NCBI GenBank assembly: GCA_025359245.1
Contig: JANYGW010000173.1
Span: 1 to 64,000 of the forward strand
Direction of reading: 5' to 3'
Source of the DNA: Massilia sp.
GTDB taxonomy: Bacteria > Pseudomonadota > Gammaproteobacteria > Burkholderiales > Burkholderiaceae_D
DNA length: 64,000 nt
The notes below the pieces were generated by a model. The model had not been told where the DNA came from. It was given only the letters and a program-made list of their open reading frames with translations, and did not search any database. Position 1 is the stretch's first letter, and each line of letters starts with the position of its first letter. Positions 8,938 to 19,534 of the stretch are shown one piece after another. The position numbers and the translations under genes were made by a program.

Positions 8938-9395
8938 CGATACGCTCATTTTCAGACACAACTATCCCACATCGATTTGCCCGGTGTGACGTCCGCTATT
9001 TTGATGCGAACGATTGGTTACGCTGATCGAACGCGTTGGGCCCCCGCAAGATTTTCCAGGACTACAGATGGTTCGGTTCCGCCGCGCAGTGATTCGTTAT
9101 AACCCGCATGCTTGGCTTCTTGGCCCTGCCTGAATTCCCTCCCGAAAACTCTCCGCCACTGGCACTTGCAGCGATCAGTGCTCCCATGGCCGCGGGTGCG
9201 TCCAGCACGTCGTTACCAGCGATGTCGAAGCCATTCCCGCTAGCGATGACGGCCACATGAACATGCGTTTGCGGTCCCAACGAATCAGCGCTCGACGGTA
9301 AGCAATGAGATCAAGCATGAATCCGCCGGCTTTGACCAAGCTCAAGATGCAGAAATTGGAGGTTTTTATGTAAGTGCTTGATTTATCAATATATA

Positions 9396-9416
9396 AAACG
9401 GCCAGCAAGGCCGTTT
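9396..9416 (-). terminator. hairpin terminator (AAACGGCC-AGCAA-GGCCGTTT)
   Basis: 8-bp perfect stem. The better T-tract (ttttatat) is on the minus strand. Confidence 0.6.
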
Positions 9417-9540
9417 AACATGGTCCCGGATGGCAGCTTTATTAGCGACTGATTCGTGGGGGTAGAAAGGGGGGAGGGATGATTTTGACTCCAATCTTCA
9501 TAGGTAAGTCCCACGGACGCCGTCTCCGTCAGAATTGTTA

Positions 9541-9570
9541 AAAAAGCTCCCTTACCGGAGCTTTTTTTTC
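9541..9570. terminator. bidirectional rho-independent terminator
   Basis: aaaaaaGCTCCcttaccGGAGCtttttttt. Confidence 0.75.
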
Positions 9571-9763
9571 GTCTGAGGTCGAAGATCGTAAGCTGATGCA
9601 TCGGAAAGTGGGGCCGAGCAGGCGTCCGCGGCGGGTAGCAGAAACAGGATGAATTTAGTGGGCCCGACTCTTCGAGAGACGCATGCCGCCAGCATGGCGT
9701 GCATCTGTGTCGGCACCGGCGGTGCCCCGTCACTTTGCCGTGGAGACGATAGCCGCGATATTC

Positions 9764-10240
9764 TTAGTTCATGCGCTTCTCCAGCGGCCTTTCGTTGAGC
9801 GCATCGGCGGCCCGATCCACGAATTGCCTAATGTCCCCCACCTCGGCAAACAACCCGGCATAGGCTGCCCGGATCAGTACCGTGCACTGCTCGAATTTCG
9901 CAAGCTGCGACAAGCCTTCATCAGTGGGCGTAAATATCCGTCGCCGGGCATCATCGTCATCGTTCCGATGCTGTATGAGGCCCAGACGGACGAGCTTTGG
10001 TATCTTTTGCATGACCAACTGATGCGAATGTCCGAGTTCGCGCGCCAGATCCGCGGCCGAGGCCGTGCCGAGCGTCGCAAGCACAGTCATCAGCGAACAC
10101 GAACGAACCGGGATGACGACCCCCATCGTGTCGAAGACAACCTGGGATTGCTCGGCGATCAGGACGCTCAGCCGTTCGACTGCACGGCCGAGAAACACGG
10201 CGTCATCGACTGCGGCCGGGTTTTGCTTCCGCTCAGTCAA
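9764..10240 (-). CDS. MarR family transcriptional regulator
   Basis: SCSLMTVLATLGTASAADLARELGHSHQLVMQKIPKLVRLGLIQHRNDDDDARRRIFTPTDEGLSQL winged-helix. Overlaps the upstream protease gene by 8 bp. Confidence 0.88.
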   Translation of the reverse strand: MTERKQNPAAVDDAVFLGRAVERLSVLIAEQSQVVFDTMGVVIPVRSCSLMTVLATLGTASAADLARELGHSHQLVMQKIPKLVRLGLIQHRNDDDDARRRIFTPTDEGLSQLAKFEQCTVLIRAAYAGLFAEVGDIRQFVDRAADALNERPLEKRMN

Positions 10241-11564
10241 GGCGCTTGTACGACTGGATGCTGCCGTCCTTGTTCATGCGTTCCAGCGTCGTCACTTTTC
10301 CGCGCGAGGCATTCAGGCGATATCGAAAATCTGACACCCCTTCGACCGCGAACAAGTCGGGACCGATCGGCTCGAGCGCGACCCGAAACCGATCGCGCCA
10401 GATATAGTAGAGCGTGCCATTGTCCAGGACGATCTGGCGACCTTCGTATTTGCCGGCGGCTTTCTGCAACATGCCGGCATCGACGTGTGGGCGCTGGATC
10501 GCCGCCGTCAAGCTCGGGAGCAGCCAAACGAATTCGGTTCGCCTGGCGTCATCGGTCTTTGCCAGATTTTCGAGCGCAAGCTTGTGCGCCAGCGGCAGAG
10601 CCCGAATGGACGGACTTGGGATATCGGGTTGCACCCCGGTTCCTTCGAAATCACCATGGTCCACTGGATCCCGGATCTGGCCGATCGGCACTTGTACGAA
10701 AAAGTCGTCGTTGACCAGCTTACGTGCAACCGGATGCGCCCCGCCGGCGGTCCGTTCGCCGATCAGGGTCGCTCGTCCGAGCTTTTTCATCGCATAGGAA
10801 AACCATTCTGCGGAGGAGAACGACGTGGAGCCGGTCAGGATATAGACCGGCTTGTCCACCATACGCTTGCCCGGCAGGCCGGGCAGCACCCATTGCCCGC
10901 GCTCGATCCGCTTGCCATCCTCATTGTAGTAATAATCGAAGAGCAACTGGTCTTTCTCGCTGGAGAAGAAATAGCTCGCTAGAAATTGCGCCATTTCCAG
11001 ATAGCCGCCATTGTTATAGCGTAAATCGATGATAACGGCGTCCGTATTGCCGATGAAGCGCATGACGGACGCGGCCGTATCATAGGCAAGTTCCGGATCG
11101 GCAAAATAGCTGAATCGTATATAACCGATATTTCCCTTCAGGCGAGCGACCTCATCGAAACCAAAATTAGTCTCCTCCAGCCTGCTCAATTCTTCCTTTC
11201 GCATATTGGCCTTGAGCGCCGGTTTGGCCTTCGCCTTGAATTCCGCAATCCATTTTGGGTCGGCACCCACCAGGAAATGCAGGTCGCCGCTGACTTTGAC
11301 GAGATCGTCGGTCAGTTTGCTCGCAAACTCTTCCTGCGTGGTTGCCGAGTCATAGTCTCCCTTTTTCAGATGCTCCTGAAGCACCGGCGAGATTCTTCGG
11401 GCGATGTCCGGAAACGCGTAGTTCGCAGTCAAGGTGCTATCGAGGGACGCGATGATCGCACCCTTTTCGTCTCGCGACATGGCCGGGCCTGCGGTAGAAG
11501 TGCCCGATGCGCAAATGATCGACAGCGCCGACAGCGTTTGAAGCAGTGACAGGTGATAGCGCAT
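10233..11564 (-). CDS. S41 (C-terminal processing protease-like) family peptidase, exported
   Basis: Signal peptide plus N-terminal S41 helper region, GNIGYIRFSYF, DAVIIDLRYNNGGYLEMAQFLASYF, PVYILTGSTSFSSAEWFSYAMKKLGRATLIGERTAGGAHP. Confidence 0.93.
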   Translation of the reverse strand: MRYHLSLLQTLSALSIICASGTSTAGPAMSRDEKGAIIASLDSTLTANYAFPDIARRISPVLQEHLKKGDYDSATTQEEFASKLTDDLVKVSGDLHFLVGADPKWIAEFKAKAKPALKANMRKEELSRLEETNFGFDEVARLKGNIGYIRFSYFADPELAYDTAASVMRFIGNTDAVIIDLRYNNGGYLEMAQFLASYFFSSEKDQLLFDYYYNEDGKRIERGQWVLPGLPGKRMVDKPVYILTGSTSFSSAEWFSYAMKKLGRATLIGERTAGGAHPVARKLVNDDFFVQVPIGQIRDPVDHGDFEGTGVQPDIPSPSIRALPLAHKLALENLAKTDDARRTEFVWLLPSLTAAIQRPHVDAGMLQKAAGKYEGRQIVLDNGTLYYIWRDRFRVALEPIGPDLFAVEGVSDFRYRLNASRGKVTTLERMNKDGSIQSYKRLD

Positions 11565-11596
11565 TCTGATGTTTCCCCCTGGTGAAATTCAATGGT

Positions 11597-11632
11597 ACAA
11601 CATATTGCGCAACATGTTGCGCAATATGTTGT
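11597..11632. promoter_or_regulatory. perfect 36-bp palindrome, putative MarR operator
   Basis: ACAACATATTGCGCAACATGTTGCGCAATATGTTGT equals its own reverse complement. It lies 33 bp upstream of the S41 protease start. Confidence 0.75.
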
Positions 11633-12095
11633 GAAATATACTGTAGCAAGAATGAGCTATGCGCAAGTTATCTGAAACGCAACTTTAACTTTCGGCGTTT
11701 TGTCCCGGCCAAATGACCAAAGTATCGATCAGTATCTGGGCCGGCGCAGCCTCGTTCGCTGCGATGGCTGAACACGGTTCACCCGATAGCCGAACTGGCG
11801 CAGTGGGACGCCACGCTCAATGGCATACGCGCGCTGCGCCTTTCCGCCTGCCTGTCAATGCGCCGAACGTTCCTCCCACATTTTTCTCGATACTTGTTCG
11901 CCAAGACTCAACCGCGCCTGAAAATTCAAGGAGTGCGCTGTGACATCGGTGATCAGGAATTCATCGGTGGGACCGCTGGTCGCTTGCCATTGAACTAAGT
12001 ACACAGCTTGAGATCTGAGTGAGATACCCGCCCGCGCTGGTGGAACTTCGCCGCTGAACTGTGGAGATTGAATTTCAGGACTCTGGAGACTCGAC

Positions 12096-12749
12096 ATGAA
12101 AAGGGAACTCATCATTCTTCCACTTCTGTTGGTTTGTGGCGCCACATGGGCAAGCACACTTCCCGTCCCCGCCGGGTATCCAACACTGCTCGGCGTCTCC
12201 TGTGGCGGTGTCCATGTCAGTTCATACGTGACGGGTTTCGACCAGGCCGGCAATATCACAGGCGAGCTGTACGCCTGGACGGCTTGCGGCGGCTCGGGTC
12301 GCGGTGGCGGCTACAAGACGCGACACTATCAATCGTGGAGCAGTATCACGTGGGCACTGGACGGAAGCTATGTCGTCAGGCCCTACGACAACCTAGTCCC
12401 CGACCCAAGCTTCGCCGCAACGGATCAGTATAGTAACTACATCTTCGATGTTTGCAACGGCATGAGTTACTTGCAAGCGTCGTGTCTGGCGAGCGCATAT
12501 ATCTCTTATGTGCCGGCCGGCCAGCCACCTATTGCGCCCCTTGCGCCGTCAGTAGTTGGCTTGATGGAAAGCGCTGCGGCCAGTGCGATCAAGGCGGCTG
12601 GCTTGATCGCGGCCCCATACTACGCCGTGACCGCTTCGGTCTCCCCCGGGCACGTTTTTTTTCAGACACCTGCTGCCGGAACCCAATTGAGCGCCGGTGC
12701 CGTCGTGCACTTTGGTGTCGCGCGCGCGGCCCCGATCGACGAGGACTGA
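12096..12749 (+). CDS. exported protein with C-terminal PASTA-like domain
   Basis: Signal peptide MKRELIILPLLLVCGATWAS. C-terminal APSVVGLMESAAASAIKAAGLIAAPYYAVTASVSPGHVFFQTPAAGTQLSAGAVVHFGV. Confidence 0.7.
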   Translation: MKRELIILPLLLVCGATWASTLPVPAGYPTLLGVSCGGVHVSSYVTGFDQAGNITGELYAWTACGGSGRGGGYKTRHYQSWSSITWALDGSYVVRPYDNLVPDPSFAATDQYSNYIFDVCNGMSYLQASCLASAYISYVPAGQPPIAPLAPSVVGLMESAAASAIKAAGLIAAPYYAVTASVSPGHVFFQTPAAGTQLSAGAVVHFGVARAAPIDED

Positions 12750-13007
12750 GGTGCTTTCCTAACAGCTTGTCGAAGCGGCCGCGCGTGCTCTTGCCATTGC
12801 ACCCGGAGGTCGCGGTCGAACCAGCGTCCTCCATTTCCTTATGCAACGTCAGCTCGGTATCACACGAACTCGCAGCGGCGCGGCAGCAGGACGACGAACT
12901 TCATCGACGCGGCTGCAAAGCGGTCAAAGGCCATCACATGGAGAGAGGCGATGGCTGGCCTGGTCACCGCGTGCTGATCGGGCCGTAATGGATCACGGCC
13001 GTGCGGG

Positions 13008-14204
13008 TCAGGCAATCGACAGCAGCAAGCGCGCTTCCTCGGCAATCATCCTCTGTTCGTCGGTACGGATAAGAAGCACTTTCACGGCGCTGATGTCGGC
13101 AGAGATCACGGCGGCATTGGCCTGGTTGCGTGGTTCGTCGATGAGGACGCCGATGTGTGCCAAGCCGGCGCAGATCCGGGCCCGCGCTACTGCCGAGTTC
13201 TCCCCAATTCCGCCAGCAAACACCAGCGTGTCGATTCCTTCGATCGCGCCCGCCATCGCGCAAATCGCTTTGCGGGTTTGGTAGAAAAACAAGGCTATCG
13301 CTTCGGCGGCGCGCGTATCGCTGTGCGCCTCGGACATTAGCTGCCTGAGATCGCCGCTGGTGCCAGAGACACCTAACAGCCCGGATTCATGGTTGACCAT
13401 CTGATTGAAGTGGGCCGGCGTCATCTGTTCCTTGCGGGCGCAATACCATGCAATCCCGGGATCGAGATCGCCGGAGCGGCTCCCCATCGGGATCCCGCCG
13501 GCCGGCGTAAAGCCCATCGTCGTATCGCGTCCTTGTCCGCCCTCCACAGCGGTGATGCTGGCGCCTGCGCCCAAGTGCGCGAGAATGACTTTCTTTGCGG
13601 CCGCCTGCGAGCCCTGCAAGGTGGCCAGTTGCCGCATCAGGTAGGCACATGAAAGGCCGTGGTAGCCAAATCGTTTGATGCCGGCTTCGAAGTAACGACG
13701 GGGAATTGGCAACATGCTCGCTTCCGGTGGCATTGCCGAATGAAACGCGCTGTCGAAGCAGGCAATCTGGGGCACGTGGGGGAAATGCCGGCGCATCTCT
13801 TCGATCAGATGGAGTTCCTGCGGCAAATGGTCCGGGTCGGCGGTGGCCGAATCGTACAGTGCAAGCAGTAACGCACTGTCGATCGCTTGGCTCGGGGCGC
13901 TATGGAGTCCGCCGTGAACAACCCGGTGGGCGACGGCGCCAAGCGAGGATGGCGCGAGTCGCTCGGGCAGCCACTCCATCAATACGCGGACCGCAGTGAC
14001 CAGGTCGGGGATGGCAAACACGCGTTCAAAGCCGTCACTTTGGGCAAGCCCGCGAACAACGAAGCCGCTGTGGACGCCGCCGATGTTGTGCACTTCTCCG
14101 TCGAAGACTGGCGTGAGATCGGTATTGAGCGTGAATAGGCCGAACTTGATGCTCGAAGAGCCGGCATTGACGGCCAGGATATGGAGCTGGTCGGGGAGAG
14201 CCAT
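13008..14204 (-). CDS. ackA: acetate kinase
   Basis: MALPDQLHILAVNAGSSSIKFGLF...HRVVHGG...CFDSAFHSAMP...RRYGYHG-type SFVGISG signatures (KRFGYHGLSCAYL), DTTMGFTPAGGIPMGSRSGDLDPG, DTLVFAGGIGENS. Confidence 0.95.
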   Translation of the reverse strand: MALPDQLHILAVNAGSSSIKFGLFTLNTDLTPVFDGEVHNIGGVHSGFVVRGLAQSDGFERVFAIPDLVTAVRVLMEWLPERLAPSSLGAVAHRVVHGGLHSAPSQAIDSALLLALYDSATADPDHLPQELHLIEEMRRHFPHVPQIACFDSAFHSAMPPEASMLPIPRRYFEAGIKRFGYHGLSCAYLMRQLATLQGSQAAAKKVILAHLGAGASITAVEGGQGRDTTMGFTPAGGIPMGSRSGDLDPGIAWYCARKEQMTPAHFNQMVNHESGLLGVSGTSGDLRQLMSEAHSDTRAAEAIALFFYQTRKAICAMAGAIEGIDTLVFAGGIGENSAVARARICAGLAHIGVLIDEPRNQANAAVISADISAVKVLLIRTDEQRMIAEEARLLLSIA

Positions 14205-14559
14205 GGATTTCCTCATGCGTGAAAGTGGGAGAGCCCGCCGGAAGTGGCGAGAAATCGCCGAGGGGACGCGTGCGCTCGATCGGGCGGACATGAATCGGCG
14301 CGTTGCAATTTGACCTTAGCACGGATCGCCTTGCCGCTGCGCGCCCTTGATGCGTTGGCGGCAGGATCTGCGTACGTCCGCGCACAGACTGCTGCGTCGC
14401 CACAGGCGATGGTGAGGCAATTGGCCCGTGTCCGTTGCCGCGCACCCGGTTGATCCACCAAATGGCGCACGTCGGATTGATCTTCGCGGCACCGCCGACA
14501 GCGATGCGCGCGCATTGGTTCCGCGCTGGCGCCAGGGAACCCTTAAGGAGAACGACCCG

Positions 14560-16956
14560 ATGACCATGCCAGCGCTTGCGCCCGACCTGCTCGCCAAGAT
14601 GGACGCGTATTGGCGCGCCGCCAATTATCTCGCTGTCGGCCAGATCTACCTGTACGAAAATGCGCTGCTGCGCCGGCCCCTGGCGCTGGCCGATGTCAAG
14701 CACATGCTGCTGGGCCACTGGCGCACCACGCCGGGCCAGAACTTCATTTACGTACACCTGAACCGTGTGATCAAGCAATACGACCTGAACATGATTTATG
14801 TGTCCGGACCCGGCCATGGCGGCCCGGCCCTGGTCGGCAATACCTATCTCGAAGGCAGCTATAGCGAGATCTACCCCGACATCAGCGAGGACGAGGCCGG
14901 CCTGCAAAAGCTGTTTCGCCAATTCTCCTTCCCGGGCGGGATACCGAGCCATGTGTCGCCTGAATGCCCTGGGTCGATTCATGAAGGTGGTGAGCTCGGC
15001 TATTCGCTGAGCCACGCGTTCGGCGCCGCGTTCGACAATCCGGACCTGATCGTCGCCTGCGTGATCGGCGATGGTGAAGCCGAAACCGGCCCGCTGGCCA
15101 CTGCCTGGCATTCGAACAAGTTCCTCGATCCCGTCGGCGACGGCGCCGTGCTGCCGATCTTGCACTTGAACGGCTACAAGATCGCCAATCCGGCACTGCT
15201 GGCGCGCATCCCGCGCGTCGAGCTCGAACAATTGTTACGCGGCTATGGCTGGACGCCTCTGTTTGTCGAGGGACACGAACCCGCACTGATGCACCAGGCC
15301 ATGGCCGCCGCGCTCGACACTGCCATCGCGCAGATACGCCAGTACCAGCAACAGGCGCGCAGCGGCGAGAGCGGCGAGCGGCCCCGATGGCCGATGATTG
15401 TGCTCAATTCACCCAAGGGATGGACCGGCCCCAAGAGCGTGGATGGGCACCAGGTCGAGGGCAGCTTTCGCGCGCACCAGGTACCGATCACGGTGTCGGC
15501 CACGGCACCGCCGGCCCACCTTCACATGTTGGCCGACTGGTTGCATAGCTACCGGCCGCACGAGTTGTTCGATGCGCAGGGACGGTTGCTGCCCGAACTG
15601 GCCGCGCTGGCGCCCGTCGGCACGCGCCGCATGGGCGCCAACCCGCATGCCAACGGCGGCCTGTTGCTGCGCCCGTTGCACATGCCCGACTTTCGCCACT
15701 ATGCGGTGGCGGTGCCGGCGCCCGGCGTACCGGGCATCGGCGACACCCACGTGCTGGGGCGCTTCTTGCGCGACGTGACGGCGCTCAATGAAGCGCAGCG
15801 CAATTTTCGCCTGTTCGGTCCTGATGAAACACTGTCGAACGGCCTCGAGGCGGTGTTCGAAGTCACCTCGCGCCAGTGGAACGCCGAACGTCGCGACGGC
15901 GACGAGGCCCTGGAACCGCGCGGGCGCGTCATGGAAATGCTCAGCGAACATCAATGCGAAGGCTGGCTTGAAGGCTACCTGCTGACCGGTCGCCACGGCC
16001 TGTTCAACTGCTACGAGGCGTTCATTCATATCATCGACGCGATGTTCAACCAGCACGCCAAATGGTTGAAGGTCGCGGCGCGCCTGCCGTGGCGGCCGAA
16101 AATCGCCTCGCTCAATTACCTGCTGGCCTCGCACGTGTGGCGCCAGGATCACAACGGCTTTACGCACCAGGACCCGGGGTTCATCGACCACGTGGTCAAC
16201 AAAAAGGCCGAGGTGGTGCGCGTCTATCTGCCGCCGGATGCCAATTGCCTGCTGTCGGTCATGGACCATTGCCTGCGCAGCCGTCACTATGTCAACGTCG
16301 TGGTGGCCGGCAAACACCCGGCCCCCCAGTGGCTCGACATGGACGCGGCGGCGCGCCATTGCGCCGACGGCATTGGCATCTGGCAGTGGGCCAGCAATGA
16401 CCAGGGCGTTGCGCCCGACCTGGTGATGGCTTGCTGCGGCGACGTGCCGACGCTCGAGGCGCTGGCCGCCATCGCGCTGCTGCGCGCGCACTTGCCCGCA
16501 CTGAAGATCCGTTTGCTCAATGTGGTCGATCTGATGCGCCTGCAGCCGCAGAGCGAGCATGCGCATGGCTTGAGCGATCGCGATTTCGATGAGCTGTTTA
16601 CCACCGATAAGCCAGTCATCTTCGCTTTCCACGGTTACCCGTGGCTGATTCACCGCTTGACCTACCGCCGAAGCAACCACCGCAATATCCACGTGCGCGG
16701 CTACAAGGAGGAGGGTACCGTGACCACCCCGTTCGACATGACGGTGCTCAATGAGCTCGATCGCTTCCACCTGGCCATGGATGCGATCGACCGTTTGCCG
16801 CAGACAGGCGAGGCAGGATTGACGCTGAAGCGGCTGTGCAAGGACAAACTGGTCGCCCACCGTCGTTACATTTCTGTTTACGGCCAGGACATGCCGGAAA
16901 TACGCGACTGGTTGTGGGGCGCCGCGCCGTTGGACGGCGAAGCCTGCGGGCCCTGA
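14560..16956 (+). CDS. xfp: phosphoketolase (Xfp/Xpk)
   Basis: AAGGAG RBS, then [41 protein letters not shown]...[24 protein letters not shown]...[64 protein letters not shown]. Confidence 0.96.
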   Translation: MTMPALAPDLLAKMDAYWRAANYLAVGQIYLYENALLRRPLALADVKHMLLGHWRTTPGQNFIYVHLNRVIKQYDLNMIYVSGPGHGGPALVGNTYLEGSYSEIYPDISEDEAGLQKLFRQFSFPGGIPSHVSPECPGSIHEGGELGYSLSHAFGAAFDNPDLIVACVIGDGEAETGPLATAWHSNKFLDPVGDGAVLPILHLNGYKIANPALLARIPRVELEQLLRGYGWTPLFVEGHEPALMHQAMAAALDTAIAQIRQYQQQARSGESGERPRWPMIVLNSPKGWTGPKSVDGHQVEGSFRAHQVPITVSATAPPAHLHMLADWLHSYRPHELFDAQGRLLPELAALAPVGTRRMGANPHANGGLLLRPLHMPDFRHYAVAVPAPGVPGIGDTHVLGRFLRDVTALNEAQRNFRLFGPDETLSNGLEAVFEVTSRQWNAERRDGDEALEPRGRVMEMLSEHQCEGWLEGYLLTGRHGLFNCYEAFIHIIDAMFNQHAKWLKVAARLPWRPKIASLNYLLASHVWRQDHNGFTHQDPGFIDHVVNKKAEVVRVYLPPDANCLLSVMDHCLRSRHYVNVVVAGKHPAPQWLDMDAAARHCADGIGIWQWASNDQGVAPDLVMACCGDVPTLEALAAIALLRAHLPALKIRLLNVVDLMRLQPQSEHAHGLSDRDFDELFTTDKPVIFAFHGYPWLIHRLTYRRSNHRNIHVRGYKEEGTVTTPFDMTVLNELDRFHLAMDAIDRLPQTGEAGLTLKRLCKDKLVAHRRYISVYGQDMPEIRDWLWGAAPLDGEACGP

Positions 16957-17315
16957 AACGGCGAGCGGTCTGCTCCGGGGCATAGTGAAACGCATATCGA
17001 CCGGAGATATGAGATGACGACGATATACGCGCCAGCTTGCCCATGGCATGGTCAGCGTGGAATTCATGGATGCCGATGCGGTGCTCGCGCTGGTCGACAA
17101 GCCGCAAATTGCAGCGCTGGCCAGTGAAGTACGGCAGCGGCGCGAACGGGTACACGACGTGCTGCTCGCGCTGCAATGGATTGAGCGCGTCAGTTGGGAG
17201 AAGCAGGGCATGGCAGTCGATCTGACGCCTGATGCCTTGAAACGGGCACCCTAATCGGCATTTCGAACGACCGGTTAATGGTGAGGTGCGGCGTGGTCAA
17301 CGTGAGACGCTAGCG

Positions 17316-18196
17316 TCAGCGCGGCGGCATCGCTTCGAAGCCGGCCACGAGGTCGAACAATTCTTCATCGATGCCGCTCTGGCGCAGGCGGTGAAAGCGG
17401 CGCTGTAGTTCGTCATGCAACTGGTCGATGCTGGTTTCGGCGCGCTGCATGGCGACCAGGCGGCTGGCGTTCTCGCTCGCTTGCGATTCAGCGCAGGCGC
17501 GAAACAGCGATACGAACAGGTATTCGTCGATGAAGGCTGCCAGCGTGCTCGCAACGTCGCCCACCAGCTGCGGCAACGGGCGGCCAGGCCATGGCAGCGC
17601 TGCCAGTTCGGCCATCCACGCGGCATCGAGCGGCAGCAGGCGCTCGCTGGCTGGCGCGAAACTGCCGCCTTCGACAGGGCGATGGTGGAACACGTAGACC
17701 TGCGACGGGTGTCCCGCGCCCGGCTTGCCGTCGAGGGCGAGCAGGATCGTTCCGACCCATGGGGCGATAGCAAGCGCCGACACGGGCAGCGTAAATTGAC
17801 GGGCGCGGGCCAAACCGCTGTCCGCAAACAGGGTTGCGATGCGTTCGCCCACGGGCCACACGGTTTTTTCGCCGCCATCGGCGCCAGTGTCGCCATTACG
17901 TACTGGTACATGCTGTCGTTGAACTGGCCGACCATGCCCTGGTCGGAGCCGAACACGATGGCGTCGATTGACGCTGGCAGCGGCGGCGCGCGAGGGGCGG
18001 CGAGCGCCACCTGATCCTGGCGCAGGCACAGGGCCAGTCCCAGTTGCACCGTGTGGTAATCGATGTCGAGCGCGGCGACGGCTTGGCGGTATTGGCCGAT
18101 ACTGGCCGCCGCCATCGCCTTCATGGTGCGCACGACCGTATGCAGCTCGCCCGCCGTGCCGAGCGTGCGCTGCAGGCTGGCGGTGCTCTCGCTCAT
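17316..18196 (-). pseudogene. atpG: alternative (N-type) F1Fo ATPase gamma subunit, frameshifted
   Basis: N-half MSESTASLQRTLGTAGELHTVVRTMKAMAAASIGQYRQAV...VFGSDQGMVGQFND... in one frame. C-half VWPVGERIATLFADSGLARARQFTLP...FIDEYLFVSLFRACAESQASENASRLVAMQRAETSIDQLHDELQRRFHRLRQSGIDEELFDLVAGFEA in another. The switch falls at an A6 run (17864-17869). Confidence 0.8.
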
Positions 18197-18400
18197 GGCG
18201 GGACACTTGCGCCGGCGCTGTCGCTGCCCGGCGGCGCGGCCAGGGCAGCCAGCGCCGCGCGCGCGATCCCGATGACGGCATCGTGGTCCGCGTCGCTCAG
18301 CACGGTCAAGGAGCCGCCGCCCAGTTCCTCGCTCAGATGGGTGGCGCGTTCGAGCAAACGCGAATGGAGCAGATTTTGCCCGCGGTGCAGCGCGCGCCGT
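18193..18400 (-). pseudogene. atpA: alternative F1Fo ATPase alpha subunit remnant with internal deletion and 5' truncation
   Basis: LLHSRLLERATHLSEELGGGSLTVL (F1-alpha motif) joins directly to a C-terminal SDADHDAVIGIARAALAALAAPPGS. Stop overlaps the atpG start. Confidence 0.7.
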
Positions 18401-18413
18401 TGAAGCGGGTGCA

Positions 18414-18956
18414 GATGGCGTGGAGGTCCATGGGGCAAACGGCTACCTGGTACACCAGTTCCTTGCGACTGACGCCAATCAACGCAGCGAGGGGGATGGT
18501 GGTTCGTTGGAAAACCGTGCGCGCTTTGCCATCGAAGTCGTTCGGGCAATCGCCGAGGCCATCGGCCCAGAGAGGACAGCCATCCGCTTATCGCCGGGAT
18601 TTCCCAGCGGCGGTATCAAGGAAGGGCAGAGCAACGACGATCTTTACCGCTACCTTGCGGCAGAGTTCGACAAAATGGGCCTGGCTTACCTGCACCTCCT
18701 CCATGCAGGCAACGAAGATCTTGTAGCAGACATCCGCGAGCGCTTCAGCGGGGTACTGATGGTCAATCGCCCGGGCCGCAAGCGCAAACAGGTGGGTTCG
18801 GACGTGGCTGCAGGTCTCGCCGACATGGAATCCCTGGGCGTCATGGCGCTGGCCAACCCGGACCTGGTCGCGCGCTTGACAACCGGTGCGCCATTCAACG
18901 ACGTTCGTTCGCATCTGTTCTATGCGCCGCGTGCGGGCATACCGGCCCGCACGTAG
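18414..18956 (+). pseudogene. NADH:flavin oxidoreductase / old yellow enzyme, C-terminal portion only
   Basis: VEVHGANGYLVHQFLATDANQRSEGDGGSLENRARFAIEVVRAIAEAIG...AGLADMESLGVMALANPDLVARLTTGAPFN. The N-terminal part of the barrel is absent. Confidence 0.8.
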
Positions 18957-19309
18957 CACCCTCAGCCAATTCAGCCCATGTGCTGAACCAAGCCTTACCT
19001 TCGACCAATCATAGTGATCGAGGAGGTCTAACGAATTCAGTCGCGCCGAAGGCGTCGGCTGGTATGCAAGGTTGGGCAATCGCGTTGCCGTCTCATGAGT
19101 TTCTCTTAAAGCACCGGGTCGCACCCTGCCGATCGAAGTCGTGCGCCAGGGGCGCGCTCAATGACAATCCAACGATCTTCCTGATTTGAACGAAGCCATT
19201 GGTCACTGGGAGAATTTGAACACTGCGCAACAGGCTCAACAAATACCAGGATTGCACGGTTGTCCCCTCTCACCAAAATTCTCCATGGTCCGGCCATTTC
19301 TTGGGGAGG

Positions 19310-19534
19310 CTAGGCCAGGCGTTTCAGCCATTCATCGATCACGTCGCCCATGTTCTTCGGACGACCATCGATTATCCAGGCCATCAAGTCGCGGTCGAAT
19401 GAGAACCTGGCGCCGCAGTGCGTGCGCATGAAGCGCCGCACGTTCTGCGTGTTCTTGTAGGCAGCGTCAATCACCGTGTCCCTGGTGATCACGCCGCCAT
19501 GCCAGTCGAAAGCCGCCAGCGTCGCGCTCGGCAT
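19310..19534 (-). CDS. small DUF6434-like domain protein
   Basis: FDWHGGVITRDTVIDAAYKNTQNVRRFMRTHCGARFSFDRDLMAWI; family assignment from memory. Confidence 0.45.
   Translation of the reverse strand: MPSATLAAFDWHGGVITRDTVIDAAYKNTQNVRRFMRTHCGARFSFDRDLMAWIIDGRPKNMGDVIDEWLKRLA

Noticed and set aside
9062-9408. Short minus-strand ORFs, one with a Gly/Ala-rich bacteriocin-like stretch (PAAMGALIAASASGG)
   Set aside because: No SD, no immunity or transporter gene nearby, poor coding signal; not enough to call a bacteriocin.
14035-15231. 398-aa minus-strand ORF
   Set aside because: Antisense to the 5' end of xfp and out of frame with ackA; no coherent domain.
15409-17211. 600-aa minus-strand ORF
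   Set aside because: Antisense to phosphoketolase, no family motifs.
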